Part shown: piece after piece, positions 19,637-28,299 of the stretch
How positions within the stretch are numbered: the first letter of the stretch is position 1
Layout: each line of letters starts with the position of its first letter
Assembly: GCF_023806485.1 (NCBI RefSeq)
Contig: NZ_JAMSLR010000012.1
Span: 1 to 64,000, forward strand
DNA length: 64,000 bases
From: Thermalbibacter longus
GTDB lineage: Bacteria; Chloroflexota; Chloroflexia; Thermomicrobiales; Thermomicrobiaceae
Direction of reading: 5' to 3'
Notes under the pieces: model-generated
What the model saw: only the letters and a program-made list of their open reading frames with translations
What the model was told of the DNA's origin: nothing
The model's database searches: none
Position numbers and translations under genes: made by a program

Positions 19637-21118
19637 CTACTCGGCCCACTCGCGGGCACGCTCGACAGCTCGTCGCCACCGGGCATAGCGGCGCTCGCGC
19701 TCGTCTTCGCCCATCGCTGGCTCGTAGCGTACCGCCGGCCGCCAGTTCGCGACGACGTCGGCGGTCGTCCACCAGCCCAGACCCAGGCCGGCCAGCAGCG
19801 CCGCGCCGCGCGCCGTCGCCTCCGTCGTCTCGGCGACCTCGACCGGCACTCCTAGCACATCGGCCTGGAACTGCATGAGGAAGGAGTTGCGGGTCGGCCC
19901 TCCATCTACTCGCAGGACTTGCAACGGCGCTCCAGCGTCAGCTTCCATCGCCTCGACTACATCCCGCACCCGGTAGGCGATTCCTTCCAGGGTGGCGCGT
20001 ACCACGTGCGCCCAGCTCGTGCCGCGGGTCAGGCCGATGATCAGCCCGCGGGCCCGCGGATCCCAGTAGGGCGCGGCCAGGCCGGAGAAGGCCGGGACGA
20101 CGTAGACATCACCGCTGTCGGCCACCGAGCGCGCGATCTCGTCGCTCTGCTCCGGTCGGTCCAGGATGCGCAATCCCTCGACGAGCCACTGCACCGCCGC
20201 GCCGGTCGTGTAGATGCCGCCGTCGAGGGCGTAGCTCGCCTGACCGCCGATCGTCCAGGCGACGGTCGTCACCAGGCCGTGCTGGGAGAGACGCGGCACC
20301 GGCCCGATCTGCATCAGCACGAAGGTGCCGGTTCCGTAGGTTGCCTTGACCATCCCCGGTTCCAGGCACGCGTGGCTGAAGAGCGCCGCCTGCTGATCCA
20401 CGGCCAGTCCGGCCACCGGCACAGGCTCCGGCCAGCCGGGCAATTCCACCGTGCCGACGACGCCGGTACTCGCCACGACGTCGGGCAACATCGAGCGCGG
20501 GATCTCGAAGAGGTCGAGTAGCTCGGCGTCCCAGTCCAGAGTACGCAGGTCGAGGAGCGAGGTACGGGAGGCGGTGGTCGTATCGGTCAGGAAGAGGCGG
20601 CGAGCGGAGAGGTTCCAGAGGATCCAGGTATCGGTGGTACCCACGAGCAGCCGGCCGGCGCGGGCCAGCCGCTGCGCGTCCGGCACATGGGTGAGGATCC
20701 ACCAGACCTTGGTCGCCGAGAAGTAGGGATCGAGGTAGAGTCCGGTACGCTCGTGCACCAGCCGCTCGTAGCCGGCCGCAGCCAGCTCGGCGCAGCGGCC
20801 GGCCGTGCGCCGGTCTTGCCAGACGATGGCGGGGTAAACCGGCTGCCCGGTCTCGCGATCCCAAGCCAGGACAGTCTCGCCCTGGTTCGCCAGACCGAGC
20901 CCGGCGATCTTCGTCTGCGGGGGCAACGCCGCCAGGCAAGCCGCGATCGCGGCCCGCGTCGTCTCCAGGATGTCCTGCGGGCTCTGCTCGACCCAGCCGG
21001 GCTGGGGATACTGCTGCGGCAGCTCGGCAGCCCCCTCCGCCACGATGCGCATAGCGCGGTCGAGGGCCAGCACCTTGGTACGTGTCGTTCCATGGTCGAT
21101 ACCGAGGATGATCTCCAT
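19637..21118 (-). CDS. FGGY-family kinase, glycerol-kinase type
   Basis: A 493-residue sugar/polyol kinase very like glycerol kinase, which makes sn-glycerol 3-phosphate from glycerol and ATP. It has the ATP loop GIDHGTTRTK, the second phosphate motif ATYGTGTF and the FGGY signature region VDGGPTRNSFLMQFQAD. Glycerol contacts known from the E. coli enzyme are mostly kept: the tryptophan in IVWQDRR, the tyrosine in LDPYFSATK and the aspartate in AVDQQAALF. The usual NQRET motif, however, reads NQGET, so the substrate-binding arginine is Gly80. The preferred substrate may therefore differ. The ATG at 21118 follows AGGAGG. It is the last gene of the GntR-led operon, 71 bases after the phosphoesterase. 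Confidence 0.85.
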   Translation of the reverse strand: MEIILGIDHGTTRTKVLALDRAMRIVAEGAAELPQQYPQPGWVEQSPQDILETTRAAIAACLAALPPQTKIAGLGLANQGETVLAWDRETGQPVYPAIVWQDRRTAGRCAELAAAGYERLVHERTGLYLDPYFSATKVWWILTHVPDAQRLARAGRLLVGTTDTWILWNLSARRLFLTDTTTASRTSLLDLRTLDWDAELLDLFEIPRSMLPDVVASTGVVGTVELPGWPEPVPVAGLAVDQQAALFSHACLEPGMVKATYGTGTFVLMQIGPVPRLSQHGLVTTVAWTIGGQASYALDGGIYTTGAAVQWLVEGLRILDRPEQSDEIARSVADSGDVYVVPAFSGLAAPYWDPRARGLIIGLTRGTSWAHVVRATLEGIAYRVRDVVEAMEADAGAPLQVLRVDGGPTRNSFLMQFQADVLGVPVEVAETTEATARGAALLAGLGLGWWTTADVVANWRPAVRYEPAMGEDERERRYARWRRAVERAREWAE

Positions 21119-21189
21119 GTCCGGCTCCTCCTGACGCTTCGTGGAACGGCCTGGCGAGCTGCCGGCAGCCGGCGCTCCTGGGCCAGTTG

Positions 21190-22146
21190 CTAGCCGGAGA
21201 TCGGGAGATACCCCTTTACCTTGCCGCCCTCCAGGTTGAGGATCGCCGCCCGCAGGATGCCCTCCGCATACTCGCTCCCGACGTTCACGCACAGCGTACG
21301 CCCCAGCTTCCGGAAGCCTGGCGACTCGTGGATGTGGCCGTGCAGCCCCAGCAGCGGCTGGAACTCCTCGATGACCCGCCGCACGGCGCGCGACCCTACC
21401 GGCTCCATCAGCACCTGGCCGCCGGCATAGCGGATACGCAGCTCCTGGTCGAGCGCGGGGGCCGTATCGAGGCCAGAGTCGTAGGGTGGCACGTGCACCA
21501 GCAGGATCGATCGAGCGGGTTCGCGAACTCCGCTGAGGAGGCCACGGAGTTCCCGATCGATCTGCTCCTCTGGCCAGTCGCGCGGGCAGCGCCAAGGCGT
21601 CTCGTTGCTCACCCCGAGGCCCACGAGCGTGTACTCCCCGCCGGCCAGCTCGATCCGGCGTCGATCCACGTTGACGACGCTGCCCGCGCAGCGCTCCAGA
21701 ATCTCGTCGACGAAGAGCGGGTCGTCGTTGCCCGGGATCAGGTAGAGCGGGATGCCGCGAGGTCGCAGGTGCTGCTCGGCCAGCTCGATCCAGCGCGTAA
21801 GCTGCTCCTCGATCCCGCGACGGAAGAGCTGGGCCTGCTCGGCCGGGTGCTCAGCGTAATACTGGGCTTCATCCGCCGTCATCTCCTGGGCGTAATACCC
21901 CACGTTGGCGATCAGGCGGCGGAGCTGCTTCAGCTCGGTCTCGGTCTCCGCCGCCCGGCGAACACCAGCGATGACCGCCTCGTACCTGCCGTCGACCCGA
22001 ATCAACGGCACCAGCGCCTTCCCGGTCAGGTCGCCCCCCACTACCAGCGCCCGAGCCTCGTACATCAACCCGGCGCTCAGGAACTTGCGAAAGACCAGCT
22101 CCGAGGCGTGGAAGTCCGACGAGTACACGATACGGAACAGCTTCAC
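21190..22146 (-). CDS. Metallophosphoesterase
   Basis: A 318-residue calcineurin-like phosphoesterase. The five metal-binding blocks are present: SSDFHAS, GGDLTGK, GNDDP, VHVPP and GHIHES. The DFH instead of the usual DxH is normal for some members. No signal peptide is visible, so it is probably cytoplasmic. The GTG at 22146 has GGAGG eight bases upstream. It sits between the permease and the FGGY kinase gene in the same direction with gaps under 75 bases. A role in releasing phosphate or opening a phosphodiester of the operon's substrate is plausible, but its substrate is unknown. Confidence 0.85.
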   Translation of the reverse strand: MKLFRIVYSSDFHASELVFRKFLSAGLMYEARALVVGGDLTGKALVPLIRVDGRYEAVIAGVRRAAETETELKQLRRLIANVGYYAQEMTADEAQYYAEHPAEQAQLFRRGIEEQLTRWIELAEQHLRPRGIPLYLIPGNDDPLFVDEILERCAGSVVNVDRRRIELAGGEYTLVGLGVSNETPWRCPRDWPEEQIDRELRGLLSGVREPARSILLVHVPPYDSGLDTAPALDQELRIRYAGGQVLMEPVGSRAVRRVIEEFQPLLGLHGHIHESPGFRKLGRTLCVNVGSEYAEGILRAAILNLEGGKVKGYLPISG

Positions 22147-22203
22147 CGGCCACTCCTCCAGCACTGCCGGGTCACGTCGCTCCTCCTCTCGAGGCGTCGC
22201 CCC

Positions 22204-23796
22204 CTACACCGGTGGGATCTCGCGGAACGTCCAGGCGAGATCCACGCCCTCGCGCCGCAGGCGGTAGAGCCGGCTCGCCACGTGGACGGCGATACCGATC
22301 AGGAAGATCAGCAGGAAGGTCAGGACCGTGCCGCGGCCGATGCCGCCACCCACCGCTGGGAAGAGGAAGGAGGCGAGGATCATCCAGCCCAGGTACACCA
22401 GCGTGACCGCTCCGATCAGCGTCACCACCGGGAGCGATCCCAGCTTGGCACGCACGATGCGCGGCGCGGCTTCGAACAGGTCTGGCTTGAGGAACGGCAA
22501 GAGCGTGATCGCCAGTACCGGGACGATCTGGGTGATCACCGCGAAGAAGACGAAGTGGAGCTGGGTCGCCAGGATGCCGCGGGTCGCGGCGTCGAGCACG
22601 CCGATCTCGGCCAGGATCGCGATCAGCGTCACCGCCACGACGGGACTGCCGACCCGCGGGTGGACGTAGGCGATCCCGCTGGGGATGATCCGGTCGAACG
22701 CCCAGGAGAAGATGATCCGGCTGGTGTAGAAGAAGTAGGTCTGGGCCAGGTTGATCAGCGTGTAGATCCAGCCGATGGTGATCAACCCCACCACCAGCAC
22801 GTTCGGCCGCAGGATCGAGGCGTAGAAGGTGATCCAGGGCATCGCGAAGGTGTCGGTGTTGTTGTAGAGATACCCTTCGGCCGCGATCCACTCCAGCGGT
22901 ACCAGCCGCTCCAGCAGCAGGTCGGCCGCCGAGAAGACCAGCCAGGTGATGATCAGCGCCGACCAGGCGCCGATCAACAGGTTGCGGTGGGCCTCCTTCA
23001 CCTCACCGGCGAAGAACGTGGGGATGTAGTAGCCATAGTAGATCCAGAAGCCCATGATCAGCCCGGCGAGCGTCATGATGGCCACGTTGGGCGAGTACTC
23101 CATCCCGGCCTGCACCGCGAGGTCGATTCGGCTGGCGAAGGAGCCAGCACCCATGAACCGGTCCCAGGCGCTCTGGAACGCCTCCGGCCCTGGCGCGGTC
23201 GCTAGCGCAAAGTAGATCACCGCCCAGGCCGCCAGACCTAGGAAGAAGCCGACCTCCAGGATGCGGACGATCGTCTGCGTCGGGAGCAGCATGGTGGCCC
23301 AGGTCAGCAGGACACAGGCGGTGCCGATCACGAGGATCCCGGTCGAGGATGCAGACCAGGTCGCCAGGTCGGTCGCCGTCTGGTTGTTGAACAGGATGCC
23401 GATCGTCCGCAGCAGCGTCGGTAGGGCCGTGCCGGGGATCCAGGCGATCAGCCCGCCGGCGACCACGCCGCTGAAGAGAGCCAGTACCCAGCTCGCCCCG
23501 AAGGCCAGGGTCGGGTTGAGGATCCGGCTGGCCAGGACGTAGTCGGCGCCCGAGCGGGGCATCGCGGCTCCGATCGATGCGTAGGTATACGCGTGGAACA
23601 GGCCGAGGATCATCGCCACAGTCAGCACCCCGATGATCGAGGCGCCCGGCCAGACGGAGGCGACCCAGGAGAACGGGATCAGACCGGACGACGACAGGCT
23701 GATACAGTGGACTCCGAACACCATCGCGCCGAAGGCGCTGATAGTCCGCACCAGGCCGGAGCTCTGGCGGACGAAGAGTCGCTGCGTCGCGCTCAT
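22204..23796 (-). CDS. APC-superfamily permease
   Basis: A 530-residue membrane protein with about 12-14 helices, of the amino acid-polyamine-organocation superfamily. The first helix region FGAMVFGVHCISLSSSG and the AAMPRSGADYVLASRIL segment are typical of APC transporters. The length is somewhat above the usual 450-500. The ATG at 23796 has GGGGAGG seven bases upstream. It lies within an operon for glycerol-phosphate type metabolism, where a glycerol facilitator or a GlpT-type transporter would be expected. Its substrate may therefore be an amino-alcohol or another compound linked to glycerol. This is inference from context only. Confidence 0.85.
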   Translation of the reverse strand: MSATQRLFVRQSSGLVRTISAFGAMVFGVHCISLSSSGLIPFSWVASVWPGASIIGVLTVAMILGLFHAYTYASIGAAMPRSGADYVLASRILNPTLAFGASWVLALFSGVVAGGLIAWIPGTALPTLLRTIGILFNNQTATDLATWSASSTGILVIGTACVLLTWATMLLPTQTIVRILEVGFFLGLAAWAVIYFALATAPGPEAFQSAWDRFMGAGSFASRIDLAVQAGMEYSPNVAIMTLAGLIMGFWIYYGYYIPTFFAGEVKEAHRNLLIGAWSALIITWLVFSAADLLLERLVPLEWIAAEGYLYNNTDTFAMPWITFYASILRPNVLVVGLITIGWIYTLINLAQTYFFYTSRIIFSWAFDRIIPSGIAYVHPRVGSPVVAVTLIAILAEIGVLDAATRGILATQLHFVFFAVITQIVPVLAITLLPFLKPDLFEAAPRIVRAKLGSLPVVTLIGAVTLVYLGWMILASFLFPAVGGGIGRGTVLTFLLIFLIGIAVHVASRLYRLRREGVDLAWTFREIPPV

Positions 23797-23851
23797 CACA
23801 TGACCTCCCCTCACTCTCGCCGCAGCCGTGTGGGCGAACGATCGCCCTCGC

Positions 23852-25132
23852 TCACGCGAACGGCCATCCGCGGGCCTCGACGGTGAGCGGCGCGTCGACC
23901 GGCCCCTCGGGGCGCAGCCTGAGATAGACGCTGCGATGCGGCTTGGCCGCCGGGGCGAACGCCTGCCCCCAGCGCGTTCCCGAGACCACTGCGCGTAGCC
24001 GGACGGCACGCTGCGCCGGCTCGACGCGCACGGCCAGCGTCACCGGGTCGAGCCGCTCGCCGTACCAGCGGAGCCGCTGCGGCACGACGGCACGCACGCC
24101 CGTGCCGGGAAGCACCTGCTGGACTCGCTCGTTGCCGGTCGGTGGCGACGACAGGTAGCGCCAGACGCCCAACGCTGCCCGTTCGCCGTCCGCGAGCGCG
24201 TAGTCGGCCGGATCGGCGGCATGCACGAGGTTGCCGCAGGCGAAGATGCCGGGCAGCTCGGTCTGGAAGTCCTGGTCGACCAGCGGTCCCCCACCCGTCC
24301 GCGGATCGGACGGGATCCTCGCCTGGGCCACCAACGTCGCCTCCGGGACGAACTCGCCCGAGAAGATGACCGTGTCACACGGGATCTCGTACGACTCCGC
24401 GGTCTGCCTCCCTTCCGCGTCACATGGCACCACCTCCACTCCACGTACCCGCCAGTCTCCCAGGACGCGCGACACCCGGTGTCCCAGCCGCAGTGGGATA
24501 CGCAGGCTACGCAGCGACCACCATTCGTTGGCCAGATAGCCCTGCCGGTAGGGTCGCTCCTCGACCACCGCCGCGATGCGGCAGCCGGCTCGCGCCAGCG
24601 TCCGCGCAGCTACCAGGCTGATGTCGTCAGACCCGACGATCACCACGTCCCAGCCAGGCAGCAGCCCGAGGAAGGTGTGCAGGCGCTGCACCACGCCGGT
24701 GTTGAAGACCCCCGACGGGCGCGGGCCGGGCACCAGCCGGGTGCTTCGCGGCCGTTCTCGGCAGCCGGTCGCCAGCAGCAGCGCCTGGGCCCGGTAGCGA
24801 ACCAGCCCGCTGGGGCTGACAGCCAGAACCGTCCGCTCAGGCGTGACTTCCAGGACAGTGGTCTCGCTCTCGATGCGTACCCCGGCCCGCCCGGCGCGCT
24901 CCACTAAGCGAGCAGCGAACTCCCGCCCGACCATCAGCCTCCGGAAGGCCCAGAGGCCGAAGCCGGGATGCTCGCACTGCGCTGGGAGCCCGCCCGGCAC
25001 CGGCTCGCGGTCGAGCACCAGCGGCGCGACGCCCAACTCGGCTAGCCGGGTCGCCGCGCCCAGCCCGGCCGGCCCGGCGCCGATGACCAGCACGTCCACC
25101 TCCCGCTCAGCGATCACTGGCCCCTCAGCCAT
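23852..25132 (-). CDS. FAD/NAD(P)-dependent oxidoreductase, GlpB-like partner
   Basis: A 426-residue flavoprotein. The N-terminal FAD-binding motif is VIGAGPAGLGAATRL, followed by CEHPGFGLWAFRRLM. A second nucleotide-binding motif, VVIVGSDDISLVAARTLA, lies in the middle, and GIFACGNLVHA marks the end of the pyridine-nucleotide disulfide oxidoreductase-type core. About 90 further residues form a tail with an RLRWYGERL segment. In other bacteria a protein of this type is encoded directly after a BFD-containing glycerol-3-phosphate dehydrogenase. Here its ATG overlaps the end of that gene by eight bases. It probably passes electrons from the dehydrogenase or acts as its second subunit. Confidence 0.8.
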   Translation of the reverse strand: MAEGPVIAEREVDVLVIGAGPAGLGAATRLAELGVAPLVLDREPVPGGLPAQCEHPGFGLWAFRRLMVGREFAARLVERAGRAGVRIESETTVLEVTPERTVLAVSPSGLVRYRAQALLLATGCRERPRSTRLVPGPRPSGVFNTGVVQRLHTFLGLLPGWDVVIVGSDDISLVAARTLARAGCRIAAVVEERPYRQGYLANEWWSLRSLRIPLRLGHRVSRVLGDWRVRGVEVVPCDAEGRQTAESYEIPCDTVIFSGEFVPEATLVAQARIPSDPRTGGGPLVDQDFQTELPGIFACGNLVHAADPADYALADGERAALGVWRYLSSPPTGNERVQQVLPGTGVRAVVPQRLRWYGERLDPVTLAVRVEPAQRAVRLRAVVSGTRWGQAFAPAAKPHRSVYLRLRPEGPVDAPLTVEARGWPFA

Positions 25133-26606
25133 GCCGATGCCTCCCTGGCGGCTCGACCGGCGGCCCGACGACCGGCGAGCCCGGCCCCGACTTCGTCAAG
25201 CCGGTGACCGGTATCCGCAGCTCCCGGCTCATCACCTGGAGGATGGCGGCGGTACAGTAGAACCCCTGGCAGCGGCCGGCCATCGCCCATGTCCGCTTCT
25301 TGACCGCGTCGAGCGTGGTCGCCGGGATCGGCGCCCGCACGGCGTCCCGGATCTCCCCCTCGCTCACCAGCTCGCACAGGCACAGCACGCGGCCGTACGC
25401 GGGATCGGCAGCCACGAGCTCCGGCCGGGAGCACGGACGCGGCAGGCCCGGCACCCAGCGCCGCCGTGGACGCGGCCGCAGCGGCGACTCGCTGCTCGCA
25501 AGCGGCTCGCCGGCCTCGAGCAGCCCGCGCACGACCTCCCGCGCGACGGCCGGCGCCGAGGAGAGACCGGTCGAGCGGATGCCGGCAGCCAAGACGAGCC
25601 GGTGGCGGGGATGGATCTCGATCACGTAGTCACCCGCGGGACTCGCCGGGCGCAGTCCGGCGTAGGTGGCGATCACGGGCTCGTCGGCGAGCGCCGGGGC
25701 CAGCCGCAATGCCCCCTCGCGGGCACGCTGCAAGCCGCTCGCCGTCACGGCGAGATCCCGCTTATCGCTGACGTCCTCGGCCGTCGGGCCGAGCAGGACG
25801 TTCCCGTTGGCCGTCGGCGCGACCAGAATACCCTTCGAGATTGGCGTAGGAACCGGGAGGTGAATCAGTGGCACCTTGGCGCGGGCCGATTTGTCCAGCA
25901 CCAGGAACTCGCCCTTGCGCGGGGCGATCACCAGGCCATCAGCGCCCGCCCAGCGGGCGATCTCGTCCGCCCACAGGCCGGCGGCGTCGATGAGCCAGCG
26001 CGTGGTGATCTGGCCACGATCCGTCAACACCCGGTAGAAGCCGTCCGGGCTGCGGTCAACCCCAGTCACCCGGTGGCCGAAGTGGAAGACCGCACCGTTC
26101 ACGGCTGCCTGCTCGGCCAGCGCGACTGTGGCCGTAAAGGTGCAGGTCACGCTCTCGCGCGGTACCAAGAGCCCACCGACGACGGAGGGGTTGGCGGCCG
26201 GGGCGAGAGCCAGCACCTGGTCGCGCGTGAGCAGCTCGACGTCGGTCACGCCGTTCTCGAAGGCGTTGCGCCGCCAGCGCTCGAGCTCCCGGGCCTGCTC
26301 CTCGTCGAGCGCCAGCATGACCGCACCGGTGCGGAGGATCGGGACATCGAGTTCAGGTGCCTCACGCTGCCAGAGCCGCCAGCCCTCGGTGACCAGCCGG
26401 GCCTCTCTCGTCCCCGGCTTGGCGTCGAAGCCGGTATGGAGGAGGCTGCTGTTCGCCTTGCTCGCTCCCTCGCCGACGTCCCAGGCCTGCTCCACGACCC
26501 CGACGCGCACCGGGGAGCGAACCAGTTCGCGGGCGATGGCACAGCCGATGACGCCAGCCCCGACGACCAGGTAGTCGTAATCGCAGGCTGCAGTGACCAC
26601 GCTCAC
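25125..26606 (-). CDS. Glycerol-3-phosphate dehydrogenase-like FAD oxidoreductase with BFD iron-sulfur domain
   Basis: A 493-residue protein of the DAO family. FAD binding is shown by YLVVGAGVIGCAIAREL, and GEGASKANSSLLHTGFD is the typical GlpA-like continuation. The C-terminal region has a BFD-type [2Fe-2S] domain with cysteines in VLCLCELVSEGEI and AGRCQGFYCTAAIL. Family members oxidise sn-glycerol 3-phosphate to dihydroxyacetone phosphate; 2-hydroxyacid oxidation is an alternative. The GTG at 26606 follows GGGGTGA, which overlaps the end of the regulator gene. Longer starts upstream lie inside that gene and are unlikely. It overlaps the next flavoprotein gene by eight bases. Confidence 0.85.
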   Translation of the reverse strand: MSVVTAACDYDYLVVGAGVIGCAIARELVRSPVRVGVVEQAWDVGEGASKANSSLLHTGFDAKPGTREARLVTEGWRLWQREAPELDVPILRTGAVMLALDEEQARELERWRRNAFENGVTDVELLTRDQVLALAPAANPSVVGGLLVPRESVTCTFTATVALAEQAAVNGAVFHFGHRVTGVDRSPDGFYRVLTDRGQITTRWLIDAAGLWADEIARWAGADGLVIAPRKGEFLVLDKSARAKVPLIHLPVPTPISKGILVAPTANGNVLLGPTAEDVSDKRDLAVTASGLQRAREGALRLAPALADEPVIATYAGLRPASPAGDYVIEIHPRHRLVLAAGIRSTGLSSAPAVAREVVRGLLEAGEPLASSESPLRPRPRRRWVPGLPRPCSRPELVAADPAYGRVLCLCELVSEGEIRDAVRAPIPATTLDAVKKRTWAMAGRCQGFYCTAAILQVMSRELRIPVTGLTKSGPGSPVVGPPVEPPGRHRHG

Positions 26607-26610
26607 CACG

Positions 26611-27333
26611 TCACCCCGGTAGGTGCAGCATGACCCGGAAACGGACACGGTCGCCGCGGTAGAGGTCTTTGGCGTACTCGACCGGCAAACCGGTGGAGGT
26701 GAACGCCAGCCGCTCCCAGAGCATCAGTGGCGCCCCTTCCGGCACGCCGAGCACCTCGGCCTCGAAGCGCCGGGCCAGCGTCGGCTCCAGCGTCTGCTCG
26801 GCGCGGACGAGAGCCAGACCGTACTCCTCGTCCAGGATCCGGTAGATCGAGCGGCCCTGGAGGTCGAAGCGCTCGAGCCCTGGGCAGAGCTTGACCGGGA
26901 AGTGCGAATACTCGAGCGCGACCGGCTGGTTATTGCCAGTGCGCAGCCGGACGATCTGGTAGACCTGGTCACCCAGCGAGAGGTTGAGAAGCTGGCAGAG
27001 CTTGCGGCTCGCCGGGACCGTCTCGACCGAGAGCACCTGGGCGCCGGGCTCGAGCCCGTGGCGGCGCATGGTCTCGGTGAAGCTGAGCAGGAGGTGGGCC
27101 GGCACGTCGACCTTGGGGTCGGCGACGTACGTGCCGCTCCCCTGAACCCGACGGAGGAGCCCCTTGCTCACGAGGTCGTTGATGGCCTGCCGGATCGTGC
27201 CGCGGCTGGCACCGAACTCGGTGACCAGCTCCCGCTCGGCCGGGATGCGCGTCCCCGGTGGCCACTCGCCCGACTGGATACGCTCAGCCAGGGCCTCACG
27301 GATCTGGATATAGAGGGGAACCGTCACAGTCAC
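26611..27333 (-). CDS. GntR-family (HutC/UTRA) transcriptional regulator
   Basis: A 240-residue repressor-type regulator. The N-terminal winged helix reads LYIQIREALAERIQSG, RIPAERELVTEFGASRGTIR and GLLRRVQGSGTYV. The remainder is a UTRA effector-binding domain, with the usual LRTGNNQPVALEYSHFP and MLWERLAF segments. It starts with GTG at 27333 and is the first gene of the six-gene operon. A promoter and a TGGTCTAGA palindrome directly precede it, and this family binds such GTCTAGAC sequences. Autoregulation and substrate-induced control of the operon are therefore likely. Confidence 0.92.
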   Translation of the reverse strand: MTVTVPLYIQIREALAERIQSGEWPPGTRIPAERELVTEFGASRGTIRQAINDLVSKGLLRRVQGSGTYVADPKVDVPAHLLLSFTETMRRHGLEPGAQVLSVETVPASRKLCQLLNLSLGDQVYQIVRLRTGNNQPVALEYSHFPVKLCPGLERFDLQGRSIYRILDEEYGLALVRAEQTLEPTLARRFEAEVLGVPEGAPLMLWERLAFTSTGLPVEYAKDLYRGDRVRFRVMLHLPG

Positions 27334-27350
27334 CGCTCCGCTCGCTGCTT

Positions 27351-27370
27351 TGGTCTAGATGTCTAGACCA
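27351..27370. promoter_or_regulatory. GntR/HutC-type operator
   Basis: TGGTCTAGA and TCTAGACCA form perfect 9-base arms around a TG spacer. HutC-subfamily regulators (DasR, NagR and relatives) bind related TGGTCTAGACCA-like sites. The palindrome covers the expected transcription start and ends 18 bases before the GntR gene. Confidence 0.85.
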
Positions 27371-27398
27371 TTATCGGAGCGACGTCGGCGGCCGTCAA
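27370..27398 (-). promoter_or_regulatory. Sigma-70 promoter of the GntR-led operon
   Basis: On the minus strand TTGACG (27398-27393) and GATAAT (27375-27370) are separated by 17 bases. The -10 box touches the operator at 27351-27370. Confidence 0.8.
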
Positions 27399-27939
27399 GC
27401 CCCAGCAACGTCGATCGACTTCGCTCATTCCAGACCAGCCTCCGGCCTCGCAAGGGAGATGAGCTCCGCGCACCCCACCCACCGGCCACGCGAGCAGGCA
27501 GGCGCCGCGCGCTCGCGTCGCAGCCCTGGCGTCGTCCGCGTACTGGCCCGGGTCGCCGCCTGCTCTTAGGGCGAGAGTGCGCGCGGGCCCAGCCCGTGAT
27601 CCGCCCCGCGCGGCGACCTGCCCCCGAGCGCGCGCCGCACAGGGCCGATCCTCGTCGCCTGCTTATCGTGACAGGAAAACGACAGCATCAGAAAACGAGA
27701 CAGTTACTTGACGAAGGCGTCGCTTCTCGTCGAGTAGCCCGTCTGGCTCAGCGCGACGGTTCGGTAGCCACGGGCTGTCCCTGCGTGGTGGCCCCCGCCT
27801 GGTAGCCACTCCGGCATCCTGCGAGCGCCGCCCGAGGTCAGAGCTGCCGCTGGGCTTCCCAGCGCGGCGGCACGCTGAGTACAGCGCGCGTTGTGCGCGT
27901 CCGCGCGTCCAGGTAGTCCGAGGAGGTGCAGGCGAGCGG
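27399..27939. other. Gene-free stretch
   Basis: About 540 bases between the operon promoter and the small membrane protein gene. Open frames here are arginine-rich and lack ribosome-binding sites or recognisable motifs. A local drop in GC at about 27660-27725 is the only clear compositional signal. Confidence 0.45.
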
Positions 27940-28110
27940 TCAGAAGAGGCCCGCCTTGAGATAGGCGAGGCCGAAGAGGAGCGAGACCAGGAGCAGCGTC
28001 ACCAGCACGCCGAGCAGCGCCGGGAGCCAGGCTGAACCACGAGCGCTTGCCCCCTCCGGCATCTCAGCCGGGTCGTTGACTTGTGGCCGGTCTGGCCCAG
28101 TCTCGACCAT
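27940..28110 (-). CDS. Small single-helix membrane protein
   Basis: A 56-residue protein. The first 27 residues are hydrophilic and acidic/proline-containing (MVETGPDRPQVNDPAEM). They are followed by one strongly hydrophobic helix (WLPALLGVLVTLLLVSLLFG) and the end AYLKAGLF. The ATG at 28110 has GGAGG eight bases upstream, which supports translation. The topology would be N-in with a single membrane span. It lies about 190 bases downstream of the DinB gene on the same strand. No family was recognised. Confidence 0.55.
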   Translation of the reverse strand: MVETGPDRPQVNDPAEMPEGASARGSAWLPALLGVLVTLLLVSLLFGLAYLKAGLF

Positions 28111-28170
28111 GGCGCACGCCTCCGCAGCCTGGCCCCTCGGATCGTCCCGGACGTCCTTCCCGGCCTAGCC

Positions 28171-28190
28171 GGAGACCTTCGTCGGTCTCC
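28171..28190. terminator. Possible terminator hairpin after the DinB gene
   Basis: GGAGACC and GGTCTCC form a perfect 7-base stem with a 6-base loop, about 110 bases beyond the DinB stop and before the small membrane protein gene. There is no T-run after it, so it is only a candidate. Confidence 0.3.
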
Positions 28191-28299
28191 TGTCCCCGTA
28201 CAGCACAGCATGCCGGTCTAGAGCCATAGCGGCGGCCGGAACCCTAAGCGGCACCGGACAGGCCCCGGCCCGGGAAGGAGCCCACCGAGCGCGGCAGCG

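Noticed and set aside
22190-22212. GTCGCCCCCTAC string near the permease stop considered as a REP half-site
   Set aside because: It has an extra C and no opposing arm, so it is not a palindrome of the RAYT type.
27600-27805. Possible transposase-like helix-turn-helix fragment (RQLLDEGVASRRVARLAQ)
   Set aside because: The resemblance is short, the frame has no start signal, and no inverted repeats or other transposase pieces surround it.
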